Positions 5,458 through 8,781 of a stretch of 8,781 bases of DNA are shown in pieces (position 1 is the first letter of the stretch; every line of letters begins with the position of its first letter). This stretch comes from Nanobdellati archaeon. GTDB taxonomy: Archaea > Nanobdellota > Nanobdellia > UBA10117. The position numbers were made by a program, and so were the translations under genes. The notes beneath the pieces were generated by a model. That model saw only the letters and a list, made by a program, of their open reading frames with translations, was not told the origin of the DNA and did not search any database. The stretch lies in the NCBI GenBank assembly GCA_018304365.1, contig JAGVWH010000013.1, positions 1-8,781 on the forward strand. Direction: 5' to 3'.

Positions 5458-7311
5458 ATGCCAAAAATTGCTTTTTCAACGACCGCAGATATACCCGTAC
5501 CTAAAAATATCTGCGATCAAATTATCGGTCAAGATGGCGCAGTTGAAATAATTAAAAAAGCAGCAATACAGCGCCGCCATGTCGTGCTCGTAGGTGCACC
5601 CGGCACAGGAAAATCACTTCTAGGACAAGGATTAGCAGAACTTTTACCAAAGACAAATCTTAATGATATTTTAACATACCCTAATGAACTTGATGATTCG
5701 CAACCAATTGTATCTGCTGTGCATTCTGGCGAAGGACTATCGATAGTTGAGACCGCCAAGCTGCAAATTTTATCAGCAAATAAAAATCACCAATTTCTAT
5801 TTTTAGGATTAGCAATAATAGCGATGATAATTCCGTGGTGGGTGCTAAAAATTTATGGCGAAGTTATGGCTGCAGCTTCTTTGATAGCAGGAGTAATTTT
5901 CGTTGGCGCAGTCGCGATTTCTTTTGGATTAAATATGAGAAAAACAAAAGTAATAGAACCTAAATTAATTGTCGATCATAGCAAGATACAGAAAGCACCT
6001 TTTTACGATGCAACTGGTGCGCACGCCGGAGCATTGCTTGGTGATGTACTTCACGATCCACTGCAGTCCGGCGGTTTGGGAACTCCAGCACATCTCCGGG
6101 TTTTAGCTGGCGCTATACATAAAGCGAATGGAGGTGTTTTATTCATAGACGAAATTGCAACTTTAACGCCACGCAGCCAGCAAGAACTTCTGACAGCAAT
6201 GCAAGAAAAACGCTACCCAATTACAGGACAATCTGAAAGATCCGCGGGCGCGATGGTTAGAACCCAACCAGTGCCGTGCGATTTTGTTTTAGCAGCAGCA
6301 GGAAATTTAACTAACGTTCAAAATATGCATCCAGCATTACGCTCTAGAATTAGAGGATATGGTTACGAAGTTTATATGAGAGATACGATGGAAGATACAC
6401 CAGATAACAGGCTTAAAATTGCACGTTTTATTGCACAAGAAGTTGTAAAAGATGGCAGAATCCCGCATTTTACAAAGTCAGCTGTTGATGAAATAATATT
6501 CGAAGCTAGAAGAAGAGCAAATAGAAAAGGGCATTTGACATTGGCCTTGCGCGATCTGGGAGGTTTGGTAAGAGCAGCAGGCGATCTTGCATTAGAAGAG
6601 CGCACTCCTATTGTTGATGCCAAGCATATCTTACGAGCTAAAACTATTGTTAGAACCCTTGAGCAGCAAGTTGCTGACCGATATATAGAACACAAGAAAG
6701 CTTACGAAGTAATACGAATTTCAGGAAAAGAAATCGGAAGAGTAAATGGTCTGGCAGTTATAGGTTCGGGCAATGTATTTTCGGGAGTCGTTTTACCAAT
6801 AGAAGCAGAAGTTACACCCGTAGGAGACGAAAGAAAGAAAATTCAGGCAACCGGAAAACTGGGACAAATTGCAAAAGAAGCTATAACAAATGTTAGCGCT
6901 ATAATAAAACATACATTCAATGCAGATTTAAAAAAATATGATGTATATGTTCAATTCCTACAAACTTTTGAAGGCGTAGAGGGAGATTCAGCATCGATCG
7001 CGGTTGCAACAGCCATAATATCTGCGTTAAATAGAATTCCAGTAAAACAAAATATAGCTTTAACAGGTTCATTATCTATTAGAGGAGAAGTTTTGCCAGT
7101 CGGCGGCATAACTCAAAAGGTCGAAGCAGCAATAGAAGCGGGATTAGAAGAAGTAATAGTTCCGAAAGCAAATTTAGATGATATAATTTTACCAAAAAAC
7201 GCAAAAATTAAATTAACTCCTGTTGAAAATATAGCTCAAGTGTTAAAATATGCGCTTGTTTGGAAAGGTAAAGAGCACATATTAATTAAAATATTACATG
7301 GCAAGCATTGA
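5458..7311 (+). CDS. lonB: Membrane-anchored ATP-dependent Lon protease (archaeal LonB)
   Basis: LonB is the AAA+ protease that degrades misfolded and regulatory proteins at the inner face of the archaeal membrane. This one has 617 residues, close to the usual 620-700. Order: IIGQD (22-26) start of the AAA+ module; Walker A GAPGTGKS 46-53; two transmembrane helices inside the AAA+ domain at about 111-131 and 135-158, the LonB hallmark; a [11 protein letters not shown] pore-side segment; Walker B LFIDE with D231-E232; sensor-1 Asn in AAGNLTN and the ALRSRI arginine region; then the C-terminal protease domain. Catalytic Ser511 sits in EGDSAS and Lys554 in TQKVEAA, 43 residues apart as in other Lon proteases (E. 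coli 679/722). All catalytic elements are present, so it should be active. The stop overlaps the start of a small RHH gene by 14 nt. Confidence 0.97.
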   Translation: MPKIAFSTTADIPVPKNICDQIIGQDGAVEIIKKAAIQRRHVVLVGAPGTGKSLLGQGLAELLPKTNLNDILTYPNELDDSQPIVSAVHSGEGLSIVETAKLQILSANKNHQFLFLGLAIIAMIIPWWVLKIYGEVMAAASLIAGVIFVGAVAISFGLNMRKTKVIEPKLIVDHSKIQKAPFYDATGAHAGALLGDVLHDPLQSGGLGTPAHLRVLAGAIHKANGGVLFIDEIATLTPRSQQELLTAMQEKRYPITGQSERSAGAMVRTQPVPCDFVLAAAGNLTNVQNMHPALRSRIRGYGYEVYMRDTMEDTPDNRLKIARFIAQEVVKDGRIPHFTKSAVDEIIFEARRRANRKGHLTLALRDLGGLVRAAGDLALEERTPIVDAKHILRAKTIVRTLEQQVADRYIEHKKAYEVIRISGKEIGRVNGLAVIGSGNVFSGVVLPIEAEVTPVGDERKKIQATGKLGQIAKEAITNVSAIIKHTFNADLKKYDVYVQFLQTFEGVEGDSASIAVATAIISALNRIPVKQNIALTGSLSIRGEVLPVGGITQKVEAAIEAGLEEVIVPKANLDDIILPKNAKIKLTPVENIAQVLKYALVWKGKEHILIKILHGKH

Positions 7312-7462
7312 AATTTCGAAAGATAGGCAAGAGCGCATAGACAAATTTGTCAAATTAGGTAGATTCGCTAGTTTGGACGATTTCGTTCAAAAAGCAGTTG
7401 ATCTTATGCTTTATGCAGAAGATAATAAGGACGCCTTCACCAAGATACTCAATGAAGATTAA
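7298..7462 (+). CDS. Small ribbon-helix-helix (CopG-like) protein, 54 aa, overlapping lonB
   Basis: A short ORF starting at ATG 7298, 14 nt inside lonB in another frame, and ending with TAA at 7462. The sequence fits one RHH unit: a strand (ASIEIS, 2-7), helix A ([13 protein letters not shown], 9-21), a turn (RFASLDD) and helix B ([13 protein letters not shown], 29-41). This is the 'RIDeLV..G.f.S..eFv..Av' pattern of CopG/Arc-type dimeric DNA-binding proteins, followed by a short acidic tail. The overlap implies translational coupling to LonB. Many RHH proteins are autorepressors or antitoxins, but no toxin gene is adjacent. A regulator of the lonB transcript or a LonB substrate are possible roles (inference). 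Confidence 0.72.
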   Translation: MASIEISKDRQERIDKFVKLGRFASLDDFVQKAVDLMLYAEDNKDAFTKILNED

Positions 7463-7482
7463 TATGGTCGTTCATAGAAAAG

Positions 7483-7504
7483 TATAAATAAAGCTTCAGC
7501 GGAG
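7483..7504 (+). promoter_or_regulatory. TATA box and GGAG site of the second PRC-barrel gene
   Basis: TATAAATA (7483-7490) is centred about 27 nt before ATG 7514, the leaderless spacing. GGAG (7501-7504) lies 9 nt before the same ATG and would serve read-through transcripts from lonB-RHH. The gene may therefore be made both alone and as part of the lonB transcript. Confidence 0.55.
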
Positions 7505-7513
7505 TAGATAATT

Positions 7514-7774
7514 ATGGCAGATGAAAGACGCTATTCAAGACAACTTGTTGGCAAGACTATAGTAAGTAAATCTGGTCAAAAGTTTGGTTTGGTCGGAGAT
7601 TTAATATTCGAAACAAGAACAGGCGAACTTTTGTATCTGGTTATGAAGCAAACAACACCTCATGCATCAAGTATGGATTTGGAAAAAACAAAAGATGGTA
7701 TGCATATGGTGCCATTCAGCTCTGTTATTGCGACAGGTGATTTTGTTGTAGTTGCAGAAGAAGATATAGTTTAA
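7514..7774 (+). CDS. Second small PRC-barrel domain protein (86 aa)
   Basis: A single PRC-barrel: RQLVGKTIVSKSGQKFG (9-25), LVGDLIFETRTGELLYLVM (26-44), a variable loop (about 45-61, TTPHASSMDLEKTKDG), then HMVPFSSVIATGDFVVVAEEDIV (64-86). The 'GK.v.s..G..fG.v.dl...t.tGeLl.lv....VPf.sV.a.GDfvvV' pattern is typical of archaeal PRC-barrel proteins and is clearer here than in the protein at 4294-4554, which has the same length but diverged sequence. No membrane segment. CdpB-type cell-division partners of SepF belong to this fold and size class, and such proteins occur as interacting pairs; assigning that role here is inference. The stop codon directly abuts that of the convergent epimerase gene. 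Confidence 0.85.
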   Translation: MADERRYSRQLVGKTIVSKSGQKFGLVGDLIFETRTGELLYLVMKQTTPHASSMDLEKTKDGMHMVPFSSVIATGDFVVVAEEDIV

Positions 7775-8737
7775 TTATTGTAATTTTGAGAATTCATCTT
7801 TGTACCATTTATATTGGTTAGTCAGACCATCTTCCAATTTTACTTTTGGATTATAATTCAAAAGAGATTTTGCAGTTTCTATATCTGCATATGTGTGCTT
7901 TACATCACCAAGCTGCTCTGGTATATTTTCAATTCTAACTTCTTTACCAGTAACGTGCCTAAGAACATCCATTACTTCATTTAGATTTACTCTTGAACCG
8001 CCGGCGATATTTGCAATTGTATAATTAGACTTACACGTTGCAGCCGCAATTGTTGCATCAACTGCATCAGAAACATAAGTGAAATCTCTCGTAGCGCTTC
8101 CATCTCCATGTATTTTTATTGTTCTGTTATTCTGAATTGCATCTAAGAATTTCATAAAGCCCATATCCGGACGCTGTCTCGGACCGTAAACTGTAAAGTA
8201 ACGTAGATTAATAATAGGTAAATTGTATGCTTTATGATAAAGATTGCATAATTTTTCACTAGCAAGTTTTGTAACGCCATAAGGCGAAATTGGCCAAAGT
8301 TCTCCCGCGTGTTCTTTAGTTGGATACGTTCCGATATCGCCATAAACTGAACTCGAACTTGCAAAAACAAACTTATTTACTTTTAATGTTCTAGCGACTT
8401 CCAGCATCTTTTGTGCAGCCTCAAAAGTATGAATAGTATATTGCCTAAAATTATCTCCCCAGCTCGCTCTTACTCCTGCCTGCGCAGCAAGATGAAAAAT
8501 AGCATCTACATGTTTCAAATTGGTAAAAACTAAATCAGTACTAGTTATATCCTCTATCGGCTTTCTAATAAATGTAAAATTTTTATGAGCAATAAAATTT
8601 TTCATATTATTTTCTTTTATATTTTTATGATAGTATTCGGTAAAACTATCTACACCAATTACGTAATGCCCTTGCTCAAGAAGTTTTTCAGTTAAATGCG
8701 AACCTATAAATCCAGCACAGCCTGTAACTAAATACAT
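7775..8737 (-). CDS. NAD-dependent nucleotide-sugar epimerase/dehydratase (extended SDR, UDP-glucuronate/UDP-glucose 4-epimerase-like)
   Basis: 320 residues, complete. The Rossmann start TGCAGFIG (5-12) and Asp30 at the end of beta-2 indicate NAD+ binding. HLAAQAGVRASW (82-93) is typical of the UDP-glucuronate 4-epimerase branch. The catalytic set is the Ser run SSSSVYG (127-133), Tyr153 and Lys157 (YGVTK). VYGPRQRPDM and GDGSATRDFTYVSD are the substrate-side signatures of nucleotide-sugar epimerases. The family acts on a UDP- or dTDP-sugar in the cytoplasm to supply precursors for surface polysaccharide or protein glycosylation. The exact substrate cannot be fixed; a 4,6-dehydratase or decarboxylase relative is less likely. 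The start ATG at 8737 lies 26 nt from a TATA-like element, so the mRNA is probably leaderless. There is no glycosyltransferase in view; the operon context upstream is outside the window. Confidence 0.88.
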   Translation of the reverse strand: MYLVTGCAGFIGSHLTEKLLEQGHYVIGVDSFTEYYHKNIKENNMKNFIAHKNFTFIRKPIEDITSTDLVFTNLKHVDAIFHLAAQAGVRASWGDNFRQYTIHTFEAAQKMLEVARTLKVNKFVFASSSSVYGDIGTYPTKEHAGELWPISPYGVTKLASEKLCNLYHKAYNLPIINLRYFTVYGPRQRPDMGFMKFLDAIQNNRTIKIHGDGSATRDFTYVSDAVDATIAAATCKSNYTIANIAGGSRVNLNEVMDVLRHVTGKEVRIENIPEQLGDVKHTYADIETAKSLLNYNPKVKLEDGLTNQYKWYKDEFSKLQ

Positions 8738-8758
8738 TCGTCAGCGATCGGAAGATAC

Positions 8759-8767
8759 ATTTAAAAT
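8759..8767 (-). promoter_or_regulatory. Candidate TATA box for the epimerase gene
   Basis: On the minus strand this reads ATTTTAAAT, centred about 26 nt before ATG 8737. That matches the leaderless spacing seen for the TraB gene and the second PRC-barrel gene. No ribosome-site-like sequence lies between it and the start. Confidence 0.5.
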
Positions 8768-8781
8768 GTAATCGCTTTGTT

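Noticed and set aside
6372..6695. 107-residue minus-strand frame inside lonB
   Set aside because: It is antisense to the conserved AAA+ C-terminal region of LonB, with no promoter or ribosome site.
7298..7774. Toxin-antitoxin module formed by the RHH gene and its downstream neighbour
   Set aside because: The downstream gene is a PRC-barrel protein, not a known toxin type, and the upstream partner is LonB; no RelE, PIN or MazF-like sequence is present.

Overview
The window is AT-rich, densely packed DNA from an archaeon. The evidence is a PolD small subunit (DP1), a Hef/XPF-type helicase-nuclease, a membrane-anchored LonB protease, a TraB-family protein, two small PRC-barrel proteins, archaeal TATA boxes about 26-27 nt before several start codons (leaderless-style) and occasional GGTGA/GGAG ribosome sites. 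PolD together with Hef points to Euryarchaeota or DPANN rather than Crenarchaeota. The short genes and minimal spacing would suit a DPANN-like genome, but that is inference and the lineage is not fixed by anything seen here.

Layout: (1) 2-631 (+) is the C-terminal 209 residues of DP1, cut by the window edge. (2) 675-4226 (-) is a co-directional block: a TraB-family protein, a degenerate site-2-protease-like membrane protein, and hef. Gaps inside the block are about 33 and 25 nt, so it is probably one transcript read from the divergent promoter at 4245-4260. hef is broken: the helicase half and the motif VI/nuclease/HhH half lie in different frames. The junction also lacks about 30 residues that the family normally has, including the first half of helicase motif V. 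(3) 4294-7774 (+) holds a PRC-barrel protein, a secreted cysteine-containing two-domain protein, lonB, a 54-residue ribbon-helix-helix protein overlapping the lonB 3' end, and a second PRC-barrel protein. (4) 7775-8737 (-) is a nucleotide-sugar epimerase/dehydratase whose stop codon directly abuts that of the second PRC-barrel gene.

Functionally, DP1 and Hef are replication and fork-repair proteins arranged convergently. TraB, the S2P-like protein and LonB form a cluster around membrane protein quality control or signalling; the S2P-like member has lost its metal ligands, so it would be a pseudoprotease. The two 86-residue PRC-barrel proteins resemble in kind the small PRC-barrel proteins (CdpB family) linked to archaeal cell division. 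No RNA genes, CRISPR arrays, insertion sequences or att sites are visible, and no stretch over 300 nt is without a gene. I found no clear-cut new defence or mobile system. The best leads are the disrupted Hef, the pseudo-S2P/TraB pair, the RHH-lonB overlap, the PRC-barrel pair and the unrecognised secreted protein.
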